Shown piece after piece: positions 1 through 8,340 of a stretch of 22,763 nt of DNA (its first letter is position 1; every line of letters starts with the position of its first letter). The position numbers were made by a program, and so were the translations under genes. The DNA is from Clostridia bacterium. GTDB taxonomy: Bacteria > Bacillota_A > Clostridia > Christensenellales > Aristaeellaceae. The notes under the pieces are model-generated. The model was given only the letters and a program-made list of their open reading frames with translations. It searched no databases and was not told the DNA's origin. The stretch covers positions 1 through 22,763 of the forward strand of contig JAFXMP010000037.1 of NCBI GenBank assembly GCA_017530275.1. Reading direction: 5' to 3'.

Positions 1-179
1 CCGGCCCTGCGGGTGAAGCAGGCGCGGCAGGTGAAACCGGCCCCACCGGCCCCACCGGTCCAGAAGCGCAGATTACACCGGCTGCGGCGGTGGCCGACGC
101 TACCTCCGAAGCGGATGTAGTGGCGCAATTCAACGCACTGCTGGCAAGCCTGCGCACGGCGGGTTTCCTCAGCACCTGA
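1..179 (+). CDS. Collagen-like GXY-repeat protein, C-terminal fragment
   Basis: Only the 3' end is in the window, read in the frame whose codons begin at position 3 and ending at the TGA at 177-179. The visible residues start with Gly-X-Y triplets (GPA, GEA, GAA, GET, GPT, GPT, GPE), the signature of a collagen-like triple helix. A 38-residue non-collagen tail follows, rich in Ala, with the sequence QFNALLASLRTAG near its end. Tails of this kind are known on collagen-like surface or exosporium (BclA-like) proteins of Bacillota and on some phage head-fibre proteins, where they help form trimers. The next gene is a glycosyltransferase, which fits a glycosylated surface collagen better than a phage gene, but the context to the left is missing. 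The start, full length and any export signal cannot be seen. Confidence 0.8.
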   Translation, partial: GPAGEAGAAGETGPTGPTGPEAQITPAAAVADATSEADVVAQFNALLASLRTAGFLST

Positions 180-186
180 CCAACCG

Positions 187-212
187 GGGGCGGCGTTCGC
201 GCCGCCCCTTTT
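187..212 (+). terminator. Rho-independent terminator after the collagen-like gene
   Basis: A perfect 9-bp GC-rich stem (GGGGCGGCG at 187-195, CGCCGCCCC at 200-208) with a TTCG loop is followed by TTTT. It lies 8 bases after the collagen-like stop codon. Its T-run ends just before the Shine-Dalgarno of the glycosyltransferase, so read-through would be needed for co-transcription from upstream. Confidence 0.8.
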
Positions 213-225
213 CTCGGAGGACGCT

Positions 226-1305
226 ATGAAAATCGCGGTTTATGCCATCGCCAAAGATGAAAGCAAATTTGCGCTCCGCTGGGCTTCTTCCATGGATGAG
301 GCGGACGCCATATACGTATTGGATACCGGTTCCACGGACGATACGGTGGCCCTGTTGCGAAGCCGGGGCGTGATCGTTCAGCAGGAAAGAATTGAACCCT
401 GGCGGTTTGACGTGGCACGGAACCGCTCGCTGGATTTGGTGCCGGAGGATACGGACATTTGCGTGTGCACTGATTTAGACGAGGTATTTGAGCCGGGATG
501 GCGAAAAAAATTAGAGGCCGCCTGGCAGCCAGGCGCTACCAGGGCCTCCTATCGGTATACCTGGAATTTTGAAGCGGATGGTTCAGAAGGTCATGTCTTC
601 TGGCTGGACAAAATTCATGCACGGCACAGTTACGTATGGACCCATCCCGTGCACGAGGTGCTTTCCTGGCGGGGGCCGGGGGCGGAAAAGCGCGTGACGG
701 TGGAGGGCATGCAGCTCAATCACCGGGCTGATCCGGAAAAATCCCGTGCCCAATATCTGCCTCTGCTGGAGCTTTCGGTGCGTGAAGCGCCGGAGGACGA
801 CCGAAACATGCACTACCTGGGCCGGGAATACCTGTTTCATGAACAGTGGGACGACTGTATCAGGACCCTTAAAAAGCATCTTTCCCTGCCGTCGGCCACC
901 TGGCGGGATGAGCGCTGCGCCTCCATGCGGTATATTTCCAAGGCTTACGCGGGCAAAGGAGATTTTTCATCCGCCGAAGCCTGGGGCTGGCGGGCCATCG
1001 CCGAAGCGCCCCACCTGCGGGAGCCGTTCATGGATTTGGCTTTTCTGCTTTATCGGCGGAAGGATTGGGAGGGTTTGGTGTATCTGACAGGCAGGGCTCT
1101 GAAAATCACCGAACGCCCCGACACCTACATCACGGAAAGCGCGGCCTGGAGCAGCCTTCCCTGGGACCTGCGCAGCCTTGGTCTGTATTATACCGGACAA
1201 ACGGAAAAAGCGCTGGAAGCTGTCAGCGAGGCATTGCGGCTGTCGCCCGACAACGAACGTCTGAAAAACAATCAGGAATTGATTCTAAAAGCTGACAGAA
1301 AATAA
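226..1305 (+). CDS. Family 2-type glycosyltransferase with C-terminal TPR-like region
   Basis: This 359-residue cytoplasmic protein begins at an ATG with CGGAGG five bases upstream. The N-terminus has the GT-A nucleotide-sugar fold pattern: IAKDES near residue 9, DTGSTDDT at 33-40, and a metal-binding DxD-type motif DLDE at 83-86. WTHPVHEVL and a conserved-looking NHR follow, as in family 2 enzymes that act on polypeptides or cell-surface glycans. From about residue 190 to the end the sequence is helical and repetitive (YLGREYLF, YISKAYAGKGDFSSAEAWGWRA, LGLYYTGQTEKALEAVSEALRLSPDNE), which looks like TPR units. TPR-tailed GT2 enzymes often glycosylate proteins. The gene starts 46 bases after the collagen-like gene, so glycosylation of that protein is a reasonable inference. 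The sugar donor and acceptor cannot be told from sequence. Confidence 0.85.
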   Translation: MKIAVYAIAKDESKFALRWASSMDEADAIYVLDTGSTDDTVALLRSRGVIVQQERIEPWRFDVARNRSLDLVPEDTDICVCTDLDEVFEPGWRKKLEAAWQPGATRASYRYTWNFEADGSEGHVFWLDKIHARHSYVWTHPVHEVLSWRGPGAEKRVTVEGMQLNHRADPEKSRAQYLPLLELSVREAPEDDRNMHYLGREYLFHEQWDDCIRTLKKHLSLPSATWRDERCASMRYISKAYAGKGDFSSAEAWGWRAIAEAPHLREPFMDLAFLLYRRKDWEGLVYLTGRALKITERPDTYITESAAWSSLPWDLRSLGLYYTGQTEKALEAVSEALRLSPDNERLKNNQELILKADRK

Positions 1306-1387
1306 GGTTCAATGCATTTTGATCAGTTCTTTATTACTTTTTCGGAAAGAGCTGTTTTCCTCCACAAACTTTTAAGAATCGGCCGGA

Positions 1388-1416
1388 TTGCTGAATTTTG
1401 CATTGTATGATACAAT
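1388..1416 (+). promoter_or_regulatory. Promoter for the HAD-Tmk/mnmA operon
   Basis: TTGCTG at 1388-1393 and TACAAT at 1411-1416 are separated by 17 bases. TG one base before the -10 box gives an extended -10. Transcription would start near 1423, inside the left arm of the terminator hairpin that begins at 1417. Confidence 0.7.
1402..1416. promoter_or_regulatory. Perfect palindrome over the -10 box, candidate operator
   Basis: ATTGTA-TGA-TACAAT is an exact 6-bp inverted repeat with a 3-base centre. Its right half is the -10 hexamer of the promoter. The size and symmetry suit a dimeric repressor and recall GntR-type sites, but no regulator gene is present in the window, so the assignment is by pattern only. 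Confidence 0.45.
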
Positions 1417-1453
1417 AGCATCCTGACGAATACTTTCGGAAGGATGCTTTTTT
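1417..1453 (+). terminator. Terminator hairpin whose 3' arm contains the next gene's Shine-Dalgarno
   Basis: AGCATCCT at 1417-1424 pairs with AGGATGCT at 1441-1448. A second inner stem, CGAA/TTCG, lies around a TACT loop, and the run of six T ends at 1453. The GTG start of the downstream gene is at 1454. The hairpin would end transcripts coming from the glycosyltransferase. Transcripts from the local promoter begin inside the left arm and would leave the Shine-Dalgarno (GGAAGGA, 1438-1444) free. Confidence 0.65.
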
Positions 1454-2737
1454 GTGCTGAATTACGATGCTGTGATTTTTGATCTGGATGGAACGCTGAC
1501 CGATTCCCGGCCCGGCATCTTTGCCTGTACGGAATACGCGCTGAAAAAGATGGGCCTGCCCGTGCCGCCTGAAGCGATCCTGAACCGCTTTCTGGGACCA
1601 CCCCTGGCGGAGAGCTTTGTCAAATATTGCGGAATGTCGGAGGAGCAAGCGGCCTGCGCCACGGATTTATACCGGGAGAGGTATATCCCCATTGGATGGA
1701 AGGAAAACAGCGTGTATCCCCGCATCCGCGCTTTGCTTGCAGCGCTCAAGGAACGGGGGGCGTATTTGGCCGTGGCAACCGGCAAGCCGGAACATACCTC
1801 CGTTGAAATCCTGCGCTATTTTGGCCTGCTGCCATATTTTGACGCGGTGGCGGGGCCCACGCCGGAAGATCTGCACGCTGATAAAGGAAGGCTGATCCGT
1901 CGGGTGCTGCCGGAAGGCAGAAAAGCGGTAATGATCGGCGATATTGCGGGGGATATCAAGGGCGCGCAGGACGCGGGTATCGATTCTATCGCCGCGCTGT
2001 ACGGCTACGGGAACAGGAAAGAAATCCTGGCCCAAGGCCCCACCCACGCGGTGGAAACCACGAAAGAATTGTGCGATCTGCTGTGCACCGATATGCCCGC
2101 CCCCAAAGGGTACTTCATCGCCCTGGAGGGCGGCGACGGCTGCGGGAAATCCACTCAAAGCAAGGCGCTTGGGGAGAGATTTATCCAGTTCGGCTATACC
2201 GTGCGCCGCACTCGGGAGCCTGGCGGCTGCCCCATCGCGGAGGAAATCAGGAAGATCGTTTTAGCCAAGGAAGACGGGGGCATGTGCGCCGAAACGGAAG
2301 CGCTGCTCTTCGCCGCCGCCCGGGCCCAGCATCTGAAAGACGTGATCCTGCCTGCTGTACAGAACGGCGAAATCGTGCTGTGCGACCGGTTTGTGGATTC
2401 CTCTTTGGTGTACCAGGGCATCGCCCGGGGCTTGGGGCTTTCCTGGGTGCGGGAAATCAACAGGGTGGCTTACCGCGAAGGCGTGCCGGATGTGACGCTT
2501 TACCTGCGCATGGATCACGAGGCAGCTATGGCTCGGCGGCTGGCTGTTTCCCAGCCGGACCGCATCGAGAAGGCGGGGGATAGCTTTCATGCCTCCACGC
2601 AGGCGGGATTTGAGCAATTATACCAGGAAGCGCCTGACCGGTTCCTGGCTGTGAACGCTGCGCAAAAACCGGAAGAAGTAACAGAGGAAGCCTTTCATAA
2701 ACTGTTTGAACGCATGACCGGGGAGGGCGTTTTATAA
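1454..2737 (+). CDS. tmk: HAD-family phosphatase fused to thymidylate kinase
   Basis: One uninterrupted 427-residue frame carries two complete enzymes. Residues 1 to about 212 are a HAD hydrolase of the phosphoglycolate phosphatase type: catalytic FDLDGTLTDS with Asp10 and Asp12, a cap region, VATGKPEHT as the second motif, and IGDIAGDI as the acidic fourth motif. From about residue 217 there is a dTMP kinase: P-loop GGDGCGKST (226-234), TREPGG (253-258), and DRFVDSSLVYQG starting at Asp311. The kinase makes dTDP from dTMP for DNA synthesis; the HAD substrate is unknown. Stand-alone Tmk is about 205-215 residues, so both halves look full length. The GTG start fits GGAAGGA about ten bases upstream. 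The stop codon touches the mnmA start, so the two genes form an operon. The gene symbol applies to the C-terminal half. Confidence 0.9.
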   Translation: MLNYDAVIFDLDGTLTDSRPGIFACTEYALKKMGLPVPPEAILNRFLGPPLAESFVKYCGMSEEQAACATDLYRERYIPIGWKENSVYPRIRALLAALKERGAYLAVATGKPEHTSVEILRYFGLLPYFDAVAGPTPEDLHADKGRLIRRVLPEGRKAVMIGDIAGDIKGAQDAGIDSIAALYGYGNRKEILAQGPTHAVETTKELCDLLCTDMPAPKGYFIALEGGDGCGKSTQSKALGERFIQFGYTVRRTREPGGCPIAEEIRKIVLAKEDGGMCAETEALLFAAARAQHLKDVILPAVQNGEIVLCDRFVDSSLVYQGIARGLGLSWVREINRVAYREGVPDVTLYLRMDHEAAMARRLAVSQPDRIEKAGDSFHASTQAGFEQLYQEAPDRFLAVNAAQKPEEVTEEAFHKLFERMTGEGVL

Positions 2738-3802
<1,065 letters not shown>

Positions 3803-3825
3803 TCAAATGATTGCTCATAGACGAT

Positions 3826-3857
3826 CCGGTATGCAGAGCAATGTATACCGGTATTTT
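3826..3857 (+). terminator. Probable terminator after mnmA
   Basis: CCGGTATGCA (3826-3835) pairs with TGTATACCGG (3842-3851), including one G-T pair, around a GAGCAA loop. The tail TATTTTGTT is only moderately T-rich. It lies between the mnmA stop and the next promoter. Confidence 0.6.
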
Positions 3858-3911
3858 GTTACGGTTTATTTCGGAATGAAAACAAAATTGTAACAATAAT
3901 ATGCCATCTGG

Positions 3912-3941
3912 TTGACAAAACTGAAATTATTTCGTTATAAT
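3912..3941 (+). promoter_or_regulatory. Consensus sigma-A promoter for the FAD dehydrogenase
   Basis: TTGACA at 3912-3917 and TATAAT at 3936-3941 are both perfect hexamers, spaced 18 bases. The start point would be near 3948. This argues against translation from the ATG at 3956, only about eight bases downstream, and for the ATG at 3983. Confidence 0.85.
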
Positions 3942-3982
3942 ATCAATGGGCAGAAATGCCAATAAAATATGCGGTGAATGCG

Positions 3983-5380
3983 ATGAAAACGGATATATTG
4001 ATCGTAGGCGCAGGGCCCGCGGGGATTTTTACCGCGCTGGAAATGCTGCGCAGGGGAAGCAAAAAGAAAATCACCATCGTGGAAAAAGGCGCGGCCATTG
4101 AAAAACGCCGCTGTCCCAAGGTGAAAACGGGCAAGTGCATGAATTGCAAGCCCTATTGCCATATCACCACTGGCTTTTCCGGGGCGGGTGCGTTTTCGGA
4201 CGGCAAGCTGAGCCTTTCCTACGAAGTAGGCGGACAACTGCCCGAATTGATCGGCGAAGATTACGCCCAGAAAATGATCGATTACACGGATAAGATTTAT
4301 CTGGAATTCGGGGCCGACAGCCATGTGGAGGGTATCGGGCAGAGTGAAGAGATCAAACAGATCCGCCTGCGGGCCATCCGGGCGGGTCTCAAGCTGGTGG
4401 ACTGTCCCATCCGCCATTTGGGTACGGAAAAAGCCCAGATCCTGTACAAGGATATTCAGGATCATCTGCTTGCTCACGGGGTGGAGATCCTGTTTGGGTG
4501 CAGCTGCGAAAACCTGATCCTGGACGGCGCGCGGTGCGTCGGCGTTTCGGTTGAGGAAAAAGGCGTGCGCAGGGAGATACTGGCGGACCATACCGTGGTG
4601 GCGACGGGCCGCCGCGGCGCGGACTGGCTGGAAAAGCTGTGCGAGGAGCACGGCATCGCCCACCAGCCCGGCACGGTGGATATCGGCGTGCGGGTGGAAG
4701 TGCGCAGCGAAGTGATGGAAACGGTGAACCGGGCGCTGTATGAAAGCAAGCTGGTTGGGTATCCCGAGCCCTTCCGCAACAAGGTGCGCACCTTCTGTCA
4801 GAATCCCGGCGGTTTTGTGAGCCAGGAAAACTACGATAATGAGCTGGCCGTGGTGAACGGACATTCCTATAAGGAGCTGAAAACGGAGAACACCAATCTG
4901 GCCATCCTCTGTTCCCACAATTTTACCGAACCCTTCAATCAGCCCATCGCCTATGCCCAAAAGATCGGCGAGCTGACCAATATGTTAGGCGACGGCCGCA
5001 TCTTAGTGCAGCGCTTCGGGGATATCCTGAACGGGAAGCGCACCTGGCAGAAAGAACTGTCCCGATCCAACGTTCGGCCCACCCTGCCAGACGCCGTGGC
5101 GGGAGACATTACCGCCGCCATGCCATACCGCGCCATGACCAACATCATTCATTTTATGCAGGCCATGGATCAGGTGGTGCCCGGCTTCGCGGGAGCGGAA
5201 ACGCTGCTGTACTCTCCCGAACTGAAATTCTATTCCAACCGGGTGAAAATGGACCCGGAGCTGCGCACCAATATCCAGGGCCTGCATTGCTTAGGGGATT
5301 CCAGCGGCTGGACCCGGGGCCTGATGATGGCGTCCGTCATGGGCGTGATCATGGGTCAACAGCTGGCAAATGAAGGATGA
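3983..5380 (+). CDS. FAD-dependent dehydrogenase of the COG2509 type
   Basis: This predicted 465-residue soluble flavoprotein has an N-terminal Rossmann motif ILIVGAGPAGI (residues 5-15) for the FAD ADP moiety. A four-cysteine segment follows, Cys44-x7-Cys52-x2-Cys55-x3-Cys59, running into FSGAGAFSDGKL. Near the C-terminus LHCLGDSSGWTRGLMMA is the second FAD-binding stretch. The arrangement matches the uncharacterised NAD(P)/FAD-dependent oxidoreductases common in Clostridia. Substrate and partner are unknown; the cysteines could bind a metal or act in redox chemistry. I chose the ATG at 3983, preceded by GGTGA, because MKTDILIVGAG is the usual N-terminus of the family; an in-frame ATG at 3956 lies almost at the transcription start. 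The gene stands alone between its own promoter and the next gene. Confidence 0.85.
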   Translation: MKTDILIVGAGPAGIFTALEMLRRGSKKKITIVEKGAAIEKRRCPKVKTGKCMNCKPYCHITTGFSGAGAFSDGKLSLSYEVGGQLPELIGEDYAQKMIDYTDKIYLEFGADSHVEGIGQSEEIKQIRLRAIRAGLKLVDCPIRHLGTEKAQILYKDIQDHLLAHGVEILFGCSCENLILDGARCVGVSVEEKGVRREILADHTVVATGRRGADWLEKLCEEHGIAHQPGTVDIGVRVEVRSEVMETVNRALYESKLVGYPEPFRNKVRTFCQNPGGFVSQENYDNELAVVNGHSYKELKTENTNLAILCSHNFTEPFNQPIAYAQKIGELTNMLGDGRILVQRFGDILNGKRTWQKELSRSNVRPTLPDAVAGDITAAMPYRAMTNIIHFMQAMDQVVPGFAGAETLLYSPELKFYSNRVKMDPELRTNIQGLHCLGDSSGWTRGLMMASVMGVIMGQQLANEG

Positions 5381-5398
5381 TCTGCCTATAATTCATCA

Positions 5399-5428
5399 TT
5401 GATTTTTCAGCGGCGGACATGATACGAT
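5399..5428 (+). promoter_or_regulatory. Possible promoter for the L,D-transpeptidase
   Basis: TTGATT at 5399-5404 and TACGAT at 5423-5428 are spaced 18 bases, with TG one base before the -10 box. The match is weaker than the other promoters in the window. No terminator is visible after the FAD gene, so some read-through expression is possible. Confidence 0.4.
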
Positions 5429-5467
5429 CTATATCAATCAGTTTGCGAAGGCACAGAGGTGGACACC

Positions 5468-7126
5468 ATGAGAAAATGGATGGGAATACTGTCATTTCTG
5501 ATCGTTTTATGCGTTTTCTGCGGTATGGCTCTGGCGGAAGAGGGGCTGAAGCCCGGTGATTCCGGCGACGCGGTGCTGGAACTGAATACCCGCCTGCGGC
5601 AGTTGAATTATACCACCGTTCGGGCCAGCGACCAGTACACCGCCGCTACTGAGACGGCGGTTTCCGCCGTGCAGGAAGCATATGGTCTGGAAGTTACGGG
5701 CATCGCGGATGAACAGACCCTGAATGTCATTTACGGCGAATGCTACCGTCCCCTTACCTACGGCGCGACAGGGGGGGATGTAAAGCTTTTGCAGGAAAAA
5801 CTGGCGGAATTGGGTTATTATTCCGGGAACATTACTGGAAGCTATTTGGACGGCACCATGGCGGCGATCCTCACTTTCCAGGGCGAAAACAGCTTGGCAA
5901 TCACCGGGACCGCGGACGTGAAAACCCAGGAAAAGCTCTATTCGCTCGCTATCCGGCCCACGCCTACGCCCACACCCATTCCCACGCCTTCGCCTGTGCC
6001 CACTCCCTCGCCAACACCGGGGCCCTATCAGGCGTTTCAGCGCAAACTGTCCTACGGCTCCACCGGCGCGGACGTACAGAAGGTGCAGCAGCGGCTAAAG
6101 GACCTGGGCTTCTTTACCTACGGGAAAACCACGACCGGCTATTACAAAAATACCCAGGCTGCGGTGGAAGCGTTTCAGGCGCACAACGGCCTGGAAGTGA
6201 CCGGCATTGTGGATGAAAATACCTGGAACGCCCTGTTCAACGATACTTCCACCGTCGATGTGAACAGCGAGCCGAAACCTGCCTACGAACCTACGCCTTT
6301 GCCTTACTTCTTTGAAGTGGACGTAGCGAACCAGGTGGTGAAGGTGTGGAAATACGATCAGGAATCCGAGGGTTATACCGACTTGGACCGGGCTTTCCTC
6401 TGCGCTACCGGCACAACTACTTATCCCTCGCCTTTGGGCACCTTTACCCTGTCCGGACGCCGGTCCGCTCACTGCAAATTCCCCAAGTGGGGCGGCGGCG
6501 AAGCGCGGTGGTGGACCAAGATCACGGAAGATATCGCCTTCCACAGCGTGCTGTACAGCGACAGCGGCAACGACGCCACACTTAAAGTTTCCTCCCTCAC
6601 CGGGCTTGGCAAACGAGGCTCCCACGGCTGTATCCGCCTGACGGTAGCAGACGCCAAATGGATCTACGATCATGCGGAAGCGGGCATGCAGGTATGGATC
6701 CACGACGACGCCGCAGCCGATCCCGAGCTGCGCTATAAGATCAAGCCCGGCGATCTGAATAGTAAAACCATGATGCCCAATGAGACGCCCGCCCCGCCTA
6801 TATACACCTACGACGGGAAAACCGCGCCGCTGGCAGCGGAACGCAGCCTGAAAGTCGGTTCGGAGGGCCAGGACGTGTACTGGCTGCAAATGAAGCTGAA
6901 AGAAATGGGCTTCTATACCGGCACCGTGACCGGCCAGTACCGGGAAGGCACCCAGAAAGCCGTATCCGCTTATCAGCGCAGCCGGGGTCTGGACAGCAGC
7001 GGTACAGCCAATATCCGCACCTTGGAAACCCTTTACAATGAAGTGCGGGAAAGATACAAAACGCCTGAGCCCACAGGAACGCCTGCTCCGTCGCCCATCC
7101 TAAACAGCCAGACAGCGCAGCCTTAA
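5468..7126 (+). CDS. Secreted L,D-transpeptidase (YkuD) with four peptidoglycan-binding domains
   Basis: L,D-transpeptidases form 3-3 cross-links in peptidoglycan or attach proteins to it, outside the membrane. The 552-residue protein starts with a signal peptide (MRKW, then a hydrophobic run, probable cleavage after ALA at 23). Peptidoglycan-binding type 1 repeats lie at about 29-90, 97-160, 193-258 and 461-525, each with a G-DV-LQ-L--LG pattern and an AV-AFQ-type helix. A Thr-Pro linker spans 163-186. The YkuD catalytic domain covers about 280-412, with the active-site motif SHGCIRL, His386 and nucleophile Cys388. A short Pro/Thr-rich tail ends the protein. The ATG at 5468 has AGAGGTGG five bases upstream; a GTG nine bases earlier falls within that Shine-Dalgarno. 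The binding domains on both sides of the catalytic domain would hold it on the wall. Confidence 0.93.
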   Translation: MRKWMGILSFLIVLCVFCGMALAEEGLKPGDSGDAVLELNTRLRQLNYTTVRASDQYTAATETAVSAVQEAYGLEVTGIADEQTLNVIYGECYRPLTYGATGGDVKLLQEKLAELGYYSGNITGSYLDGTMAAILTFQGENSLAITGTADVKTQEKLYSLAIRPTPTPTPIPTPSPVPTPSPTPGPYQAFQRKLSYGSTGADVQKVQQRLKDLGFFTYGKTTTGYYKNTQAAVEAFQAHNGLEVTGIVDENTWNALFNDTSTVDVNSEPKPAYEPTPLPYFFEVDVANQVVKVWKYDQESEGYTDLDRAFLCATGTTTYPSPLGTFTLSGRRSAHCKFPKWGGGEARWWTKITEDIAFHSVLYSDSGNDATLKVSSLTGLGKRGSHGCIRLTVADAKWIYDHAEAGMQVWIHDDAAADPELRYKIKPGDLNSKTMMPNETPAPPIYTYDGKTAPLAAERSLKVGSEGQDVYWLQMKLKEMGFYTGTVTGQYREGTQKAVSAYQRSRGLDSSGTANIRTLETLYNEVRERYKTPEPTGTPAPSPILNSQTAQP

Positions 7127-7133
7127 AGAATTC

Positions 7134-7173
7134 AGCGATGCTTTCTTCACACGTGAGGGGAGCATCGCTTTTT
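7134..7173 (+). terminator. Strong terminator after the L,D-transpeptidase
   Basis: AGCGATGCT at 7134-7142 pairs perfectly with AGCATCGCT at 7161-7169, and the stem can continue inward with G-T pairs. A run of five T ends at 7173. It begins seven bases after the stop codon. Confidence 0.9.
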
Positions 7174-7181
7174 CACATTGA

Positions 7182-7210
7182 TTGACAAACAGAGGAAGAA
7201 ACAGTATAAT
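7182..7210 (+). promoter_or_regulatory. Consensus sigma-A promoter for the DRTGG-PHP-VanX operon
   Basis: TTGACA at 7182-7187 and TATAAT at 7205-7210 are perfect hexamers with the optimal 17-base spacer. The start would be near 7217, giving a leader of about 40 bases that ends in GGGGAGG before the first ATG. Confidence 0.92.
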
Positions 7211-7257
7211 TTGAAGCAAATGCAACGCCGCCATTACGCGGTCGGGGAGGATAGAAC

Positions 7258-7605
7258 ATGAAGGTATCCGAATTGGCGCAGTTGATCGAAGCGGAAAATA
7301 TGACCCCCAGCGTGAAAGAAGATAAAGACATATCCTGCGGCTATACCTGCGATCTACTGTCCTGGGTGATGGCTCACGGCTGCGAAGGCATGGCTTGGAT
7401 CACCGTGCAGACGCATATGAACGTGGTGGCTGTGGCCGCGCTGGCGGAAATGGCCTGCGTGATCCTGCCGGAAAATATCGATATGCCGGAAGCGATTTTG
7501 AAAAAGGCATCCGACGAAGGGCTGTGCGTGCTGAAAAGCCCCCTTTCCGCCTATGCTATCTGTGGGCGTATGATGGAGAAGGGCGTACCGGAAAAGGCAG
7601 AGTAA
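7258..7605 (+). CDS. Small DRTGG-like domain protein
   Basis: This 115-residue soluble protein starts at an ATG with GGGGAGG eight bases upstream. The order of short motifs (KVSELAQLIEAE, GYTCDLLSWVMA, AWITVQTHMNVVAVAALAEMACVILPEN, AILKKASDEGLCVLKSPLSAYAICG) resembles the small DRTGG-fold proteins related to the N-terminal domain of HPr kinase. In Clostridia these occur beside PHP proteins, anti-sigma type kinases and [FeFe]-hydrogenase genes. Here only the PHP partner is present, one base downstream. The biochemical role is not established; a ligand-sensing or regulatory function is inferred from the fold. It is the first gene of a three-gene unit with its own strong promoter and is likely expressed well. 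Confidence 0.7.
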   Translation: MKVSELAQLIEAENMTPSVKEDKDISCGYTCDLLSWVMAHGCEGMAWITVQTHMNVVAVAALAEMACVILPENIDMPEAILKKASDEGLCVLKSPLSAYAICGRMMEKGVPEKAE

Positions 7606-7606
7606 C

Positions 7607-8317
7607 ATGAACCTGTTTGCCGATCTGCATATCCATTCCTGCCTTTCTCCTTGCGGCGACAATGATATGACGCCGGGCAATATCCTGGGAATGGCGGTGG
7701 TGAAAGGGTTGGACGCCGTGGCGATCGCTGATCATAACGCCGCCAGAAACCTGCCCGCTGCCCAGAAAATCGCCGACGCCTATGGCTTGCTTCTTGTGCC
7801 CGCCATTGAGATCACCACCCGGGAAGAGGTGCATATGCTGGGCTATTTCCCGGATGTGCCCACCGCCGTGGATTTTGGCGCCATGCTCAAGGAGCATTTG
7901 CCCAAGAAAAAGAACAAGCCTTCATTTTTCGGGGAGCAATTGGTGCTGGACGAAGATGATCAGGTGATCGATACCGAAGACGCCCTGCTCATCGGGGCCA
8001 CCGACCTGCCCCTGGAGGCATGCGCCGAAAAGGTGCGCGCCGTGGGCGGCGTGCCGGTGCCTGCCCACATCAACCGGGGCAATAACGGACTGCTGATCAA
8101 CTTAGGCTTTATGCCGCCCGAGCCTGCTTTTACCACAGTGGAGGTTTGGCGGGACCTTCCCTGTCCGATGGAACCGCTGGAAAACAAGCATGTGCTGCAT
8201 TCCTCCGACGCCCATTACCTGGGCGATATTCAGGAACAGGTGTTTTCCCTGCGATTGCCCGAAAAGAGCGTGGCGGCGCTGCTCCAATGGATGCGAAGCC
8301 AGCAGAAAACGGCGTAA
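7607..8317 (+). CDS. PHP-domain phosphoesterase
   Basis: This 236-residue cytoplasmic protein of the PHP metallohydrolase family has the usual metal ligands: HIHSCLSPC (His8, His10), ADHN (Asp42, His43), AIEIT (Glu68), EEVHMLGY (His76), PVPAHINR and the C-terminal SSDAHYLGDI. These form a di- or trinuclear metal centre that hydrolyses phosphomono- or diesters; the substrate is unknown. The cysteine-rich start of the first motif is common in the clostridial subgroup that travels with DRTGG proteins. The gene begins one base after the preceding stop and has only a weak Shine-Dalgarno, so translation is probably coupled. The next gene follows within 23 bases. Confidence 0.88.
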   Translation: MNLFADLHIHSCLSPCGDNDMTPGNILGMAVVKGLDAVAIADHNAARNLPAAQKIADAYGLLLVPAIEITTREEVHMLGYFPDVPTAVDFGAMLKEHLPKKKNKPSFFGEQLVLDEDDQVIDTEDALLIGATDLPLEACAEKVRAVGGVPVPAHINRGNNGLLINLGFMPPEPAFTTVEVWRDLPCPMEPLENKHVLHSSDAHYLGDIQEQVFSLRLPEKSVAALLQWMRSQQKTA

Positions 8318-8340
8318 TGCGTATCAAAGGAGGCGGCGAG

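Noticed and set aside
1334..1648. Two overlapping minus-strand open frames of about 100 codons
   Set aside because: They lie across the promoter/terminator region and the catalytic start of the HAD domain, with no ribosome binding site or recognisable content.
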